This document shows positions 1-8,651 of a DNA stretch of 64,000 nucleotides, piece by piece. A program made the translations under genes and the position numbers. Below the pieces are notes generated by a model. It searched no databases and was not told where the DNA came from. It saw nothing but the letters and a program-made list of their open reading frames with translations. Positions within the stretch are counted from its first letter, which is position 1, and each line of letters opens with the position of its first letter. The stretch lies in assembly GCF_051535215.1 (NCBI RefSeq), contig NZ_JBPPLY010000009.1, positions 62,001 to 126,000 on the forward strand. The letters run 5' to 3'. Source of the DNA: Nitrobacter sp051535215. Lineage in GTDB: Bacteria; Pseudomonadota; Alphaproteobacteria; Rhizobiales; Xanthobacteraceae.

Positions 1-1
1 T

Positions 2-73
2 ATCGCAGGCAACCCTGCCGGCCTGTTCAGCCCGGCGGATCGACGGAAAAGCAAGTACGTATGGCGCGTCTGA
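2..73 (+). CDS. Possible 3' end of an upstream gene (partial)
   Basis: Reading frame 2 is open from the left edge to a TGA at 71-73, giving about 23 residues. The stop overlaps the ATG of the permease gene at 61, an arrangement common inside operons. It may be the C-terminus of another component of the same uptake system. The fragment is too short to identify, and the permease frame is also open to the edge, so the call rests only on the overlap geometry. Confidence 0.3.
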   Translation: MAGNPAGLFSPADRRKSKYVWRV

Positions 74-1062
74 TCTTTTTGCCTCTGCTGTTGGTCGGCG
101 CGATCCTGTTTGCCCTTTCGATCGGTCGCTACCCGCTTGGGATTGGCGACATCGCTGCGTTCTTTCAAGCCATGGCCGGCGTGAGGCCGATGGCGCCGGA
201 TCGCTATCAGCTGCTTCACAATATCATCGTGGAAATCCGCCTGCCGCGGATTCTCGGCGCGGCGCTGGTTGGGGCCGCTCTCGCGTCATCCGGCGCTGCA
301 TTTCAAGCGGTGTTTCGCAATCCGCTGGTTTCGCCGGGAATTCTCGGTGTCCTCGGCGGCGCGAGCTTCGGCGCGGCTTTGGGCATCCTGCTGTCCGGCA
401 ACTGGGCGTTGATCCAGCTCTCGGCCTTTGCGATGGGGCTTGTCGCGGTCGGCATCGGACTTCTGATCGCCAACATGTTCGGCCGTGGTTCGATGATCAT
501 GCTGGTGCTCGGCGGCATGATTTCCGCCGCGCTTTTCACCTCGGCGCTTTCGATCGTCAAATACACAGCCGACCCCTATGAGCAGTTGCCGGCCATCGTG
601 TACTGGCTGATGGGCAGTCTGGGTGGCCTCGATATGACCCAGATTCGCTGGGCCGCGATTCCGGTCGCCGGCGGCCTCATGGTGCTTGCGATGTTCGGCC
701 GCGCGCTCGATGCGCTGTCGATGGGGGACGATGAGGCGCGCGCGCTCGGCGTGCCGGCGCAGCAGGTGCGCTATGGCGTGATCGGTGCCGCGACGCTGGT
801 CTCCGCTCTATCGGTGTCGCTCGCCGGCATGATCGGGTGGGTCGGTCTCGTGGTTCCGCATGTGGTGCGTCTCGTACTCGGGCCAGGCAATGCACGGCTG
901 CTCCCCGCCAGCGCGTTTTCCGGCGCCATTTTTCTGATCGCGGCCGATTGTCTTTCGCGCAGCATCACGCGATCCGAAATTCCCATCGGGATTCTCACTG
1001 AACTGATCGGCATCCCGGCCTTCATCATCGTTCTGCATCGGGCCCGGCAAGGCTGGACATGA
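61..1062 (+). CDS. FecCD/BtuC-family ABC transporter permease
   Basis: Inner-membrane permease of an iron-chelate or cobalamin type importer, 333 residues, the usual length for the FecCD family. It is hydrophobic throughout, with about ten membrane segments. The C-terminal third carries the family features: a GLVVPH motif near residue 269, then the EIPIGILTELIGIPAF stretch that forms the last helix and coupling region. The ATG at 61 is used, but the frame stays open to the left edge, so an earlier start is possible. The stop overlaps the ATPase gene start by 4 bases (ATGA), so the two are translationally coupled. The convergent binding protein and the TonB receptor nearby support import of a metal chelate. 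The substrate cannot be read from the sequence. Confidence 0.92.
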   Translation: MARLIFLPLLLVGAILFALSIGRYPLGIGDIAAFFQAMAGVRPMAPDRYQLLHNIIVEIRLPRILGAALVGAALASSGAAFQAVFRNPLVSPGILGVLGGASFGAALGILLSGNWALIQLSAFAMGLVAVGIGLLIANMFGRGSMIMLVLGGMISAALFTSALSIVKYTADPYEQLPAIVYWLMGSLGGLDMTQIRWAAIPVAGGLMVLAMFGRALDALSMGDDEARALGVPAQQVRYGVIGAATLVSALSVSLAGMIGWVGLVVPHVVRLVLGPGNARLLPASAFSGAIFLIAADCLSRSITRSEIPIGILTELIGIPAFIIVLHRARQGWT

Positions 1063-1874
1063 TGACGGCTGTCGTCGCCAGCGAATGTCTCGAGGCGCGG
1101 GGTGTGCATTTCCCGCGCGGCTCGCGCATTATTCTGGACGACATCACCATCCGCCTCCGTTCGGGCGAGATCGTTGCGTTGCTCGGAGCTAACGGCGCCG
1201 GCAAGAGTACGTTGTTTCGTATCATGCTGGGCTTTCTCAAACCCGAGCGGGGGGAAGTCCGGCTCAACGACAGGCCGCTTTCGGAGTTCTCTCGCCGGGC
1301 GCTGGCTCAGCGTATCGCCTATGTGCCGCAAGCGCACGTCGCGCCGTTTCCCTACAAAGTGCACGATGTGGTGCTGCTCGGCCGCCTTGCCGAGACAGGC
1401 ATTTTCCGCGCTCCGCAGGCCGCCGACCATCGGGTCGTGGACGACGTGCTGGAGCGGCTGGCGATCACGCATCTTGCGGCGCGTCCCTATACCGAAATCT
1501 CAGGTGGCGAGCGGCAACTCACTTTGATCGCCCGCGCGCTCGTGCAAGGCGCCCGCATTCTCGTCATGGACGAGCCGATGACGGGGCTCGATTATGGCTA
1601 TCAGGTCCGGCTGCTGCAGCATCTGGTCGACCTCGCTGGCGGCGGCCGCACAATCCTGATGAGCACCCACAATCCGGAGCACGCGGTCCAGGCCGCGACA
1701 CGCATCGCCGTGCTGCGCGACGGCGCGATCATGGCGGACGGTCCGCCGACAGAAATCATCACGCCATCGCTCATTCGCGCGCTCTACGGCGTTGAGGTCT
1801 CGACGTTGACGAGTGCCGAGGGCCGGATGGTGATCGTCCCGGCAATGGAAAGGGCGCCGTCGACACGGGCGTAA
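1059..1874 (+). CDS. ABC transporter ATP-binding protein (FecE/BtuD type)
   Basis: Cytoplasmic ATPase that would power the permease encoded just upstream, 271 residues. The Walker A motif GANGAGKST is at residues 43-51, the ABC signature ISGGERQ at about 147-153, and Walker B ILVMDEP at 167-173. The switch histidine follows in the STHNPEH stretch. These are the motifs and spacing of the FecE/FepC/BtuD group. The start codon overlaps the permease stop as ATGA. The next gene, a periplasmic binding protein, is on the opposite strand and ends about 23 bases downstream, so this operon terminates here. Confidence 0.93.
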   Translation: MMTAVVASECLEARGVHFPRGSRIILDDITIRLRSGEIVALLGANGAGKSTLFRIMLGFLKPERGEVRLNDRPLSEFSRRALAQRIAYVPQAHVAPFPYKVHDVVLLGRLAETGIFRAPQAADHRVVDDVLERLAITHLAARPYTEISGGERQLTLIARALVQGARILVMDEPMTGLDYGYQVRLLQHLVDLAGGGRTILMSTHNPEHAVQAATRIAVLRDGAIMADGPPTEIITPSLIRALYGVEVSTLTSAEGRMVIVPAMERAPSTRA

Positions 1875-1897
1875 GCGGACTGGCGCGTCAGTGTCGC

Positions 1898-2929
1898 TCA
1901 GGGGCGGCCGCTCAGGATATTCTCGACCTGTTGTTTGGTCAGCGGTGTCTTGAAAAATGCCGCATAGAATGCCGCAACTTCGTCGCGGATATCCCAATCC
2001 TTGAACAGATCGGGATGGATGAGGTGTGCGGCCCACAACACGGTCAACGGCTCCTCGACGGTGCGGTTGCCCCACAGGTGCACGCCGGTCGGAATGGCTG
2101 CGACGCGGCGGTTGCGAATGGCTGAGACCGTGCCGAGGCGCGGATCGGCGTAGGCTTCGGCAACCTCGGCTGCGCTACTGAGGATCATCACTTCCGGGTC
2201 CCATGCCAGAAGCTGCTCGCGGGTGAAGGTCAGCGCCTCGGTCGAACGTTCGCCGTCCGTGACGCTGCGGCCGCCGGCCCTGGCGATCCACCACTCGGCG
2301 ATGAGATGCGGCTGGGTCATGCGCTTGAGGTTGGCATAGAGCACGCGTGGTCGTTGCGCCGGCTGCCGTGCCAGCCGCGCGGTGATGTTGCCAAGCGTGG
2401 CATCGAAGTAGTTGCAATAGGCTTGTGCCGCCTCGGCCTTATCGTAGATCTGGCCAAGCAGATGCATCACCGCCTTCACATCTTCCGGCTGCCGCCACGC
2501 CAGGAATACTGCGGGTGTATGGGCGCGGGCCACGAGATCGATGGTCTGGCGGTCCATCGTTAGGACGACATCAGGCTTCGTCTCGACAAGGCCTTCGACA
2601 AGCGGGGCGCCGCCGCCGCCCTGCAGTACCGGTCGCCGGGCGATATCGGGATCGACCATGTATTGCAGGCGCCAGCGCGGACCTGACAGGTTGGGCGGCA
2701 GGCCGTTGACGATCGATTTTGCCTCGCCAAGCGCGAACACGAAGCTGTTGAGTACCGGGACAGGACCGATTGTCGCCACCCGCGTCACGCGATCGGCGAT
2801 GACCACGCTGCGGCCGGCCATGTCCGTGATGGTGCGGTCGGCCCATGCGGACGCCGTCTCGATCACGAGCGCTGCAACGCACGTGAAAAGTGTAGTTGTT
2901 ATCCGTGAGCCCATCCCACGTTGAGCCAA
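1898..2929 (-). CDS. Periplasmic substrate-binding protein for metal-chelate uptake
   Basis: 343-residue exported protein of the FecB/BtuF/MolA type (helical-backbone metal receptor). Residues 1 to about 31 form a signal peptide ending in ASAWA before the mature DRTITDMAGR start. The DMAGR.VVI opening is the typical first strand of this family, and the EWWIARAGG stretch around residue 218 lies in the C-terminal lobe hinge region. It is convergent with the permease-ATPase pair and divergent from the TonB receptor, so the whole locus could form one uptake system: receptor in the outer membrane, this protein in the periplasm, then the ABC importer. The ligand (siderophore, haem, corrinoid or molybdate-like) is not determined. 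Confidence 0.88.
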   Translation of the reverse strand: MAQRGMGSRITTTLFTCVAALVIETASAWADRTITDMAGRSVVIADRVTRVATIGPVPVLNSFVFALGEAKSIVNGLPPNLSGPRWRLQYMVDPDIARRPVLQGGGGAPLVEGLVETKPDVVLTMDRQTIDLVARAHTPAVFLAWRQPEDVKAVMHLLGQIYDKAEAAQAYCNYFDATLGNITARLARQPAQRPRVLYANLKRMTQPHLIAEWWIARAGGRSVTDGERSTEALTFTREQLLAWDPEVMILSSAAEVAEAYADPRLGTVSAIRNRRVAAIPTGVHLWGNRTVEEPLTVLWAAHLIHPDLFKDWDIRDEVAAFYAAFFKTPLTKQQVENILSGRP

Positions 2930-2994
2930 AACAGGATCTCCCTATCCACGAATGAAATTTTGCACGGTTTAAGCCTGACTTGCATGAGCGCTGC

Positions 2995-3021
2995 TTGACG
3001 CCGAGAGTTCCATTCTATACG
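2995..3021 (+). promoter_or_regulatory. Candidate promoter of the TonB receptor gene
   Basis: TTGACG at 2995-3000 and TATACG at 3016-3021 resemble -35 and -10 boxes, but the 15-base spacer is shorter than the usual 16-18. It would give a leader of about 220 bases ahead of the receptor start. This is inference from box similarity only. Confidence 0.3.
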
Positions 3022-3069
3022 CGATATCCAAGTAAACATAACGATTTGAAGTATTCGTGTCACGATGCT

Positions 3070-3235
3070 TCAGACCCTCCCGCTTTCCGGTCGGGAGTCG
3101 CGTGCTTGGTGCGCGGGAAACGGTCGCGTCGGATGAAATCCGCGGATCGTACCGGGGGCGGGTGACTGTACCGGGGGGTACAGCAGCTTTTCACAAATAT
3201 TGCGAGCGAAGCGACGCATTGCGCGTCGTTGCGCG
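3070..3235 (+). promoter_or_regulatory. Structured 5' leader of the TonB-dependent receptor
   Basis: The leader between the candidate promoter and the receptor start holds three dyads. The first is a 6-bp stem CTCCCG/CGGGAG near 3077-3097. The second is a perfect 7-bp hairpin CTGTACC-GGGG-GGTACAG at 3166-3183, followed by a short T-run at 3188-3191. The third is a 6-bp stem CGACGC/GCGTCG near 3212-3228. Between the first two, GGGAAAC (3115-3121), a GGAT-GAAA-TCC pairing and ACTGTA loosely recall the core of cobalamin riboswitches. The highly conserved B12 box is not recognisable, so no riboswitch is claimed. There is no other gene in 2930-3251. Confidence 0.3.
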
Positions 3236-3251
3236 TGACATGGGGGAAATC

Positions 3252-5621
3252 GTGAAGAGGATATTGTTCATCGGTGTCCTGCTCAGCAGCGGGTCGTATG
3301 GCACTCTGGCGGCGGCGCAGGATTCACAAAGTTCAAAGAAACTTCCGCCGGTGACCGTGACCGACGATGGTCAACCGAAAAATGTGCGGCCGAATGGGAC
3401 AAGAAATACACGGGGAAGGACTGCGCGACGCTCGCGCCAGGCTGCGCCGCAAAATCAGCAACCTGCGCTGCCGCAGCAGCAACAACAGCCCGTCGGGGTG
3501 CTGGCGCCGCAAAACCAGATTCTCAGCACCGCGCCCAGGCCGGCCGGCTCCAGCAGCGTGACGCAGAACGGCATCGCCATTCTTGGCGGCCCCGCTCAGA
3601 CCAGTTTCTATCAGGCATTGACCATGGTGCCTTCGGTGCTGGTTGAAAGCCCTGATCCGTACGGTCTCAGCCCGACCCGCAATATCAGCATTCGCGGCAA
3701 GGGCGACTTCCATCTCTCGAAAAATATCGAAGGATTGCCGCTGGCGGGCATCGTCGGCGGCACCGATCTTTACGACCTGGAAAACATCCGCAGGATCGAC
3801 GTCTATCGCGGTGCCGTGCCGTCGGATCAGAGTCTTGGTCTTTCGAATGCGTCCGGCGTCATCAACCAGCTCATTCTCGGCCCGCAGGACAAGGCCGGTG
3901 TCACAGGGCGGCAGGCGTTCGGCTCCGACAATTTCTACAAGACGTTCCTGCGCGTCGACACTGGCCTGCTGAAGGACACCGGCACCAGGGCGTTCGTCTC
4001 CGGCTCGAACATTGATGCCGATAAATGGAAAGGCGCGGGCGATAACGAACGCCAGAACCTTACCTTCGGCATCAATCAGGCGATCGGCGAACGCATCACG
4101 GTGGACGTCAACGCCGTCTACAACAAGTTCGACGGCAACACCTACCGCGGGCTGAGCTACGCCCAGGCACAGGATATCGGCCGCAACTACAAGTTCGACT
4201 ACAACACGACGCTGACGGGCGTTCCTGCGACCGATGTGAACTATTACAAGTTCAACCGCGTCACCGCCGAGGACTTCGCGGTCCTTGGCAAGGTGGATTA
4301 CAATTTCGGGCCCGGCCAGCATCTGTTGATCAAACCGTATTTCTGGAACAACAACGGCTACAGCTATTCGGCTGCGGGCAATCAGGTGCAGATCTGGCGT
4401 CAACAGAACCAGAACATCGGTAACGTCTTCGAATACACAGGCAAGTTCGCGACGGGGACGGACGTGGTCGCCGGCTATTGGTGGCAGTCGATGCAGCCGC
4501 CGCCGCCGCCCACGGACCAGCGCCGTTTCACCGTCAATGCCGGTAATCTGGTTTTCGCCAACTGGCAGAGCCTCGCGAAAATCGACGATTTCACGGTCAA
4601 CAGTCCGTACTTCCAGGTCTCGCAAAAGTTCGGCGACACCTTCGTGACCGCTGGCCTGCGCTACATGATCCTGGGCGCCCCACACATGCAGTATTATAAC
4701 ACGGCGGGCATTCCCAACGGCACCTACGATCAAGCGCTGGCGACCAATCCGGCGATCTATCCGGACGCAACCGTGCAGGCTCGCGACTACACTGCATGGC
4801 TGCCTAACATCGCCATCCGGCAGGATCTCAACTCGGTCCTGAGCGCCAATGTTTCCTACGGCCGCAGGTTCGGACGCCCGGACTGGGGTCCGCAGGCAAG
4901 CAACTATATCTCCAACCGTATGGCCTTCCTCGGGAAGGGCTATACGCTGCAGACGCTGGTGGACAAGGTGCGGCCGGAGATCGCCGATCAGTTCGACGCC
5001 TCGCTGCGCTACAGCAACGACGGCCTGACCATCGTGCCGGGCGTCTTCTACGCCAAGCACCAGAACAAGCAGGTCAAGATCGTTGATCCGGCGATCGGCC
5101 CGAACATCGCCTATTACCAGGGCACAGGTTCGAGCACCGAATATGGTGCCGAGCTCGAGGCGTCATATGCGCTGAACACTTACCTCGCGGTGTTCGGCAC
5201 CGGCACATGGGCTTCAGAGACTTTCGATTCCGATACGCCGACGCTCAGTGGTGGCGCGACCCTGGCAACCAAGGGCAAGCAAATTCCCAACACGCCGCAG
5301 ATCATGGTCAAGGGCGGCGTTACCTATCAGTGGGCCGGTCTCTCCGTCTCGCCGATCGTTCGCTACATCGGCCCGCGTTACGGTGACGCGGCGAATACGC
5401 AACGCGTTCCGGGATACGCGGTGGCGGACTTCACGGCGTCTTATGATCTTGGCACGCACCTCGGCATCGAATCGGTGAAGGCGAGCATCTCGGTGCTCAA
5501 CATCTTCGACCGCCGCTATATCTCGGAAATCTCGCCGAACGACACGGACCTCAGTGCGGGCGCCAACTACTACGCCGGCGCGCCACGGACGGTGGTGGGG
5601 TCGCTCTCGATGAAATTCTGA
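3252..5621 (+). CDS. TonB-dependent outer-membrane receptor
   Basis: Outer-membrane receptor, 789 residues from the GTG at 3252. That start is preferred because GGGGGA lies six bases upstream and gives a signal peptide beginning VKRILFIGVLL and ending near AAAQ. An in-frame ATG at 3240 is the alternative. After the signal comes a low-complexity Gln/Pro-rich linker (about residues 45-85), then the plug domain with the VPSVLV and ISIRGKGDF stretches and the IDVYRGAVPS segment. A beta-barrel follows and ends in Phe, as expected for recognition by the Bam complex. A TonB-box-like PPVTVTD is near the mature N-terminus. Uptake would be driven by TonB and handed to the adjacent binding protein and ABC importer. 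The substrate is unknown. Confidence 0.88.
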   Translation: MKRILFIGVLLSSGSYGTLAAAQDSQSSKKLPPVTVTDDGQPKNVRPNGTRNTRGRTARRSRQAAPQNQQPALPQQQQQPVGVLAPQNQILSTAPRPAGSSSVTQNGIAILGGPAQTSFYQALTMVPSVLVESPDPYGLSPTRNISIRGKGDFHLSKNIEGLPLAGIVGGTDLYDLENIRRIDVYRGAVPSDQSLGLSNASGVINQLILGPQDKAGVTGRQAFGSDNFYKTFLRVDTGLLKDTGTRAFVSGSNIDADKWKGAGDNERQNLTFGINQAIGERITVDVNAVYNKFDGNTYRGLSYAQAQDIGRNYKFDYNTTLTGVPATDVNYYKFNRVTAEDFAVLGKVDYNFGPGQHLLIKPYFWNNNGYSYSAAGNQVQIWRQQNQNIGNVFEYTGKFATGTDVVAGYWWQSMQPPPPPTDQRRFTVNAGNLVFANWQSLAKIDDFTVNSPYFQVSQKFGDTFVTAGLRYMILGAPHMQYYNTAGIPNGTYDQALATNPAIYPDATVQARDYTAWLPNIAIRQDLNSVLSANVSYGRRFGRPDWGPQASNYISNRMAFLGKGYTLQTLVDKVRPEIADQFDASLRYSNDGLTIVPGVFYAKHQNKQVKIVDPAIGPNIAYYQGTGSSTEYGAELEASYALNTYLAVFGTGTWASETFDSDTPTLSGGATLATKGKQIPNTPQIMVKGGVTYQWAGLSVSPIVRYIGPRYGDAANTQRVPGYAVADFTASYDLGTHLGIESVKASISVLNIFDRRYISEISPNDTDLSAGANYYAGAPRTVVGSLSMKF

Positions 5622-5679
5622 TGAAACGGCGCGCCGCGCGGGTAATGCGGGGCGCGCTGTTCCGATCCCCTGTGCCGGA

Positions 5680-6762
5680 TCAGGCGGCCGCCAGTGCCTT
5701 TTCAAGACGGGGCCGCAGCACTGTCCCCATCAGGTTCAGCGAACGCTCGAGCAGCGGCAGCGGCAGGAAGCCGAAGAATGCGGAGAGCGCGTTGAGATAG
5801 GTCACGCCGAGTTCATCATGCAACGCCATGAACTTCTCGGCGCAGGTCTCCGGCGAGCCGGCGATCACCATGTCACGGTAGAAGTTCTCGGGTTCGAGAC
5901 GCGCTTCATCGATCACGCCCTCGCGCCTGAACAGGCCGAAGCCCCTTAGCCGTGTGGTCAGCTTCTCGACGGTCGGCCACAATTCCTTGCGCGCCGACGC
6001 ATCGGTCTCGCTGACATAGACGAAGCGTCCGAACGGAACGCCGGCCGGATCGCCGCCGGCGTCGACATAAGCGCGCATCAGCCGGCGCTGGTTCGGCATG
6101 CTGATGATGCCGTGGCAGATGATCTTGTGCCCGTTCTGCGTCGCCCATGCGGCGGTCTCGTTGGTGTTGGTGCCGACATAGATCGGCGGGTGCGGTGTCT
6201 GGACCGGCTTCGGCTCGATCGAGTGAACGGCATCGCCGAATGGAAGCGTGCCGGTCGCCCAGGCGCGAGGCAGGAATGTCAGCATATCCTTGAAATGGTC
6301 GGCGGTGCCTTCCGGCTTGACGCCGTAGGCGTTGAGATAACGAGGGTTGTTGCCGCGGGAAATGCCGAGGTCGACGCGTCCGTCCGAGATCACATCGAGG
6401 GTCGCGATTTCCTCGGCAAGACGGACCGGATTGTGCAGCGCCGCCAGCAGCACGGAAAAGCCGACGCGCAGCCGTTTGGTGCGCGCCAGGATCGCGGACG
6501 CCAGGATCAGCGGGGAGTGGCAGCGTCGCCCCTCGACCTCCACAATGCTGCCCTGGAAGTGCTCCTCGTTGAGCCAGACCCCGGTGAAACCCAGCGCCTC
6601 GACCTTCTCGGCCAGATCGAGAATCTCGGAGGTCGAAATCGATTCAAGGCCACCTCCGCAGCCGGACAGGCCGAGCTTGAAGGATCGTTCTGCATCGCCC
6701 GTATTGGATACCGGACGAGCGATTTCCGGACCCACTGTTGACACGTCTACGCTGTCAGTCAT
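5680..6762 (-). CDS. LLM-class flavin-dependent oxidoreductase (luciferase-like)
   Basis: 360-residue protein of the bacterial luciferase-like monooxygenase superfamily (TIM barrel using reduced flavin). Typical features are the ALGFTGVWLNEEHF stretch near residue 55, a GRVDLGISRGNNPRYLNAYG segment, and the TNTNETAAWA region. The ATG at 6762 is chosen because upstream codons in the same frame look non-coding and because an 18-bp palindrome lies about 55 bases upstream. The gene stands alone between the TonB receptor (convergent) and truA. The substrate is unknown; members oxidise aldehydes, sulfonates, chelators or other small molecules. Confidence 0.85.
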   Translation of the reverse strand: MTDSVDVSTVGPEIARPVSNTGDAERSFKLGLSGCGGGLESISTSEILDLAEKVEALGFTGVWLNEEHFQGSIVEVEGRRCHSPLILASAILARTKRLRVGFSVLLAALHNPVRLAEEIATLDVISDGRVDLGISRGNNPRYLNAYGVKPEGTADHFKDMLTFLPRAWATGTLPFGDAVHSIEPKPVQTPHPPIYVGTNTNETAAWATQNGHKIICHGIISMPNQRRLMRAYVDAGGDPAGVPFGRFVYVSETDASARKELWPTVEKLTTRLRGFGLFRREGVIDEARLEPENFYRDMVIAGSPETCAEKFMALHDELGVTYLNALSAFFGFLPLPLLERSLNLMGTVLRPRLEKALAAA

Positions 6763-6815
6763 CAGGATTGTCTCGCACGCGATTATTACGCGGCGAATGA
6801 GCGCCGTCGTATTCA

Positions 6816-6833
6816 ATATATACGCGTATATAT
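6816..6833. promoter_or_regulatory. 18-bp perfect palindrome upstream of the luciferase-like gene
   Basis: ATATATACG-CGTATATAT is a perfect 18-bp palindrome lying 54 bases upstream of the ATG at 6762. It is far more AT-rich than its surroundings. Position and symmetry fit a dimeric repressor operator, for example of a GntR-type regulator, but no regulator gene is adjacent. Confidence 0.55.
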
Positions 6834-6950
6834 AACAGGAGTCGCCCGGTAAGACAAAGCGATTAGGTGCGCAATAACGCCGCTTTTGCGGCGAAGCTGA
6901 TGAAGACCCGCGCGACCGGTACCTTGCGCGCGGCTGCCGGTTCGGGCGCC

Positions 6951-7688
6951 TTAATAGTCCACACGCGCCAGATACAATCCGTCGGGCGGCGCGACGGGAC
7001 CGCAGGCCTCGCGGCGGCGCGCGGCCAGCGCGCTGGCGAGGTCGTCGGCGCTCCAGCGGCCATGTCCGACCCACACCAGTGATCCCACCATCGAGCGCAC
7101 CTGACTGTGCAGGAACGAGCGCGCCGAGGTAATGATGTTGACGTTGTCGCCGTTCCTGACGACGTCGAGCTGATCGAGCGTCTTCTCCGGCGATTTAGCC
7201 TGGCATTCGGTGTCGCGAAACGTCGTGAAGTCGTGCTTGCCGATCAGCCGCTGCGCCGCAGTATGCATCGCCTCGGCATCGAGAGGGCGCGGCACGCGCC
7301 AGACGCGGCCGACCTCGATGGCGAGGTTCGCGCGCCGATTGGCGATGCGATAGACGTAATGCCGCCTGAGCGCCGAGAAGCGCGCCTCGAAGCTGTCGGG
7401 CACGATCTCGGCTTCGAGCACCCCGATCGGATGCGGGCGAAGGTGCGCATTGAGTCCGTCGCGAAGCCGGTTCGGCGCGAAGTGCTTGGCGATATCGCAA
7501 TGCGCCACCTGTACCAGCGCATGGACGCCGGCATCGGTACGGCCGGCGCCGTGCACGCGCACGTCGTTGCCGCAGATCGCCTTCACCGCCACCTCCAGCG
7601 CGCCCTGCACCGAGGGACCGTTATCCTGGTATTGCCAGCCGCAGAACGGACCGCCGTCATATTCGATGGTGAGCTTGTAGCGGGGCAT
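6951..7688 (-). CDS. truA: tRNA pseudouridine(38-40) synthase TruA
   Basis: Converts uridines 38-40 of the anticodon arm of several tRNAs to pseudouridine. At 245 residues it has normal TruA length. The catalytic Asp52 lies in the motif GAGRTDAGVHA. The N-terminus LTIEYDGGPFCGWQ and the later LHSQVRSMVGSLV stretch are also family hallmarks. The start codon overlaps the fmt stop by one base (TGATG), so it is translated from the def-fmt-truA transcript. Confidence 0.97.
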   Translation of the reverse strand: MPRYKLTIEYDGGPFCGWQYQDNGPSVQGALEVAVKAICGNDVRVHGAGRTDAGVHALVQVAHCDIAKHFAPNRLRDGLNAHLRPHPIGVLEAEIVPDSFEARFSALRRHYVYRIANRRANLAIEVGRVWRVPRPLDAEAMHTAAQRLIGKHDFTTFRDTECQAKSPEKTLDQLDVVRNGDNVNIITSARSFLHSQVRSMVGSLVWVGHGRWSADDLASALAARRREACGPVAPPDGLYLARVDY

Positions 7689-8620
7689 CAGATGAGCCGC
7701 GTGGGCGGCTGAAGCGGCGTACCGTTCAGAAAGGCGTCGGCCTTCATTGGCGGCTTTCCCGCGCGCTGCAATTCAAGAACGCGGATCGCACCAATCCTGC
7801 ATGCGATGGTCAACCGGCTGTCAAGCAATTCGCCGGGTTCGCCAGCACCCTTTGCCAGTTCGCAGCGCAGGATCTTCACGCGTACCTGGTCGCCGTCGAG
7901 CGGCATCTCGCACCAGGCGCCCGGAAACGGCGACAGACCATGAATGTGGCGCAGCACGTCGCGCGCAGCTCTGTTCCAGTCGATCCGCGCCTCAGCCTTG
8001 TCGATCTTGGCGGCGTAGGTGACGCCGTCGTCGCTCTGCTTTTTCAATTGCAATTCGCCGTGCGCCAGCGCGGTCATCGCGCGCACCATGAGATCGGCCC
8101 CGAGCGGCGCCAGCGCGTCATGGAGGTCCGACGCCGTCATCGCATCGGTCACCGCGATCCGCTCGGTCATGGCCACGCCGCCGGTGTCGAGGCCGGCGTC
8201 CATCTTCATGACCATGACGCCGCTTTCAATGTCGCCGGCCATGATGGCGCGGTTGATCGGGGCGGCGCCGCGCCAGCGCGGCAGCAGCGAGGCATGCAGA
8301 TTGTAGCAGCCGTATCGCGGCGCATCGAGGACCGCCTGCGGCAGGATCATGCCATAGGCGACGACCACGGCGGCGTCCGCTCCGTGAGAGCGGAATTCGG
8401 CCAGCGCATCCGGCGTTTTCAGCGTCTTCGGCGTCAGCACCGGAATGCCGAGGCGATGCGCTTCCCGCTCAACCGGGCTCGGTTGCAGCTTCATGCCGCG
8501 GCCTGCAGGTCTTGCCTCGCGGGTGTATACGGCGGCGATCTCATGGCCATCGGCAACGAGATGCAGCAGGGTTGGCACCGCGAAATCCGGCGTGCCCATG
8601 AAGATCAGGCGAAGCGGCAT
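7688..8620 (-). CDS. fmt: Methionyl-tRNA formyltransferase
   Basis: Transfers the formyl group of 10-formyl-tetrahydrofolate to initiator Met-tRNA. It is 310 residues long, as expected. The catalytic triad fits Asn107, His109 (in YNLHASLLPRWRGAAP) and Asp145 (in GLDTGGV). The N-terminal IFMGTPDFAVP and the folate-site segment are typical, and the C-terminal tRNA-binding domain follows. It lies between def and truA, the usual alphaproteobacterial order, with a 31-base gap from def. Confidence 0.98.
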   Translation of the reverse strand: MPLRLIFMGTPDFAVPTLLHLVADGHEIAAVYTREARPAGRGMKLQPSPVEREAHRLGIPVLTPKTLKTPDALAEFRSHGADAAVVVAYGMILPQAVLDAPRYGCYNLHASLLPRWRGAAPINRAIMAGDIESGVMVMKMDAGLDTGGVAMTERIAVTDAMTASDLHDALAPLGADLMVRAMTALAHGELQLKKQSDDGVTYAAKIDKAEARIDWNRAARDVLRHIHGLSPFPGAWCEMPLDGDQVRVKILRCELAKGAGEPGELLDSRLTIACRIGAIRVLELQRAGKPPMKADAFLNGTPLQPPTRLI

Positions 8621-8651
8621 TTTCTGAATTCGTACGCGGTGATAGCCCGCC

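Noticed and set aside
3016..3027. TATACGCGATAT as a second copy of the palindrome at 6816
   Set aside because: The flanks around CGCG are not complementary, so it is not a palindrome; it fits better as part of a -10 region.
3100..3235. Definite cobalamin riboswitch
   Set aside because: The B12 box was not found and the CCCGC core is not in the right form, so only a structured leader is claimed.
3057..3251. In-frame N-terminal extension of the TonB receptor
   Set aside because: It would put 65 residues before the signal peptide and overlaps structured leader DNA; the GTG at 3252 has a good ribosome-binding site.
3333..5060. Long open frame on the minus strand opposite the TonB receptor
   Set aside because: It is a shadow of the GC-rich receptor gene; the plus-strand product has full receptor features and the minus-strand product has none.
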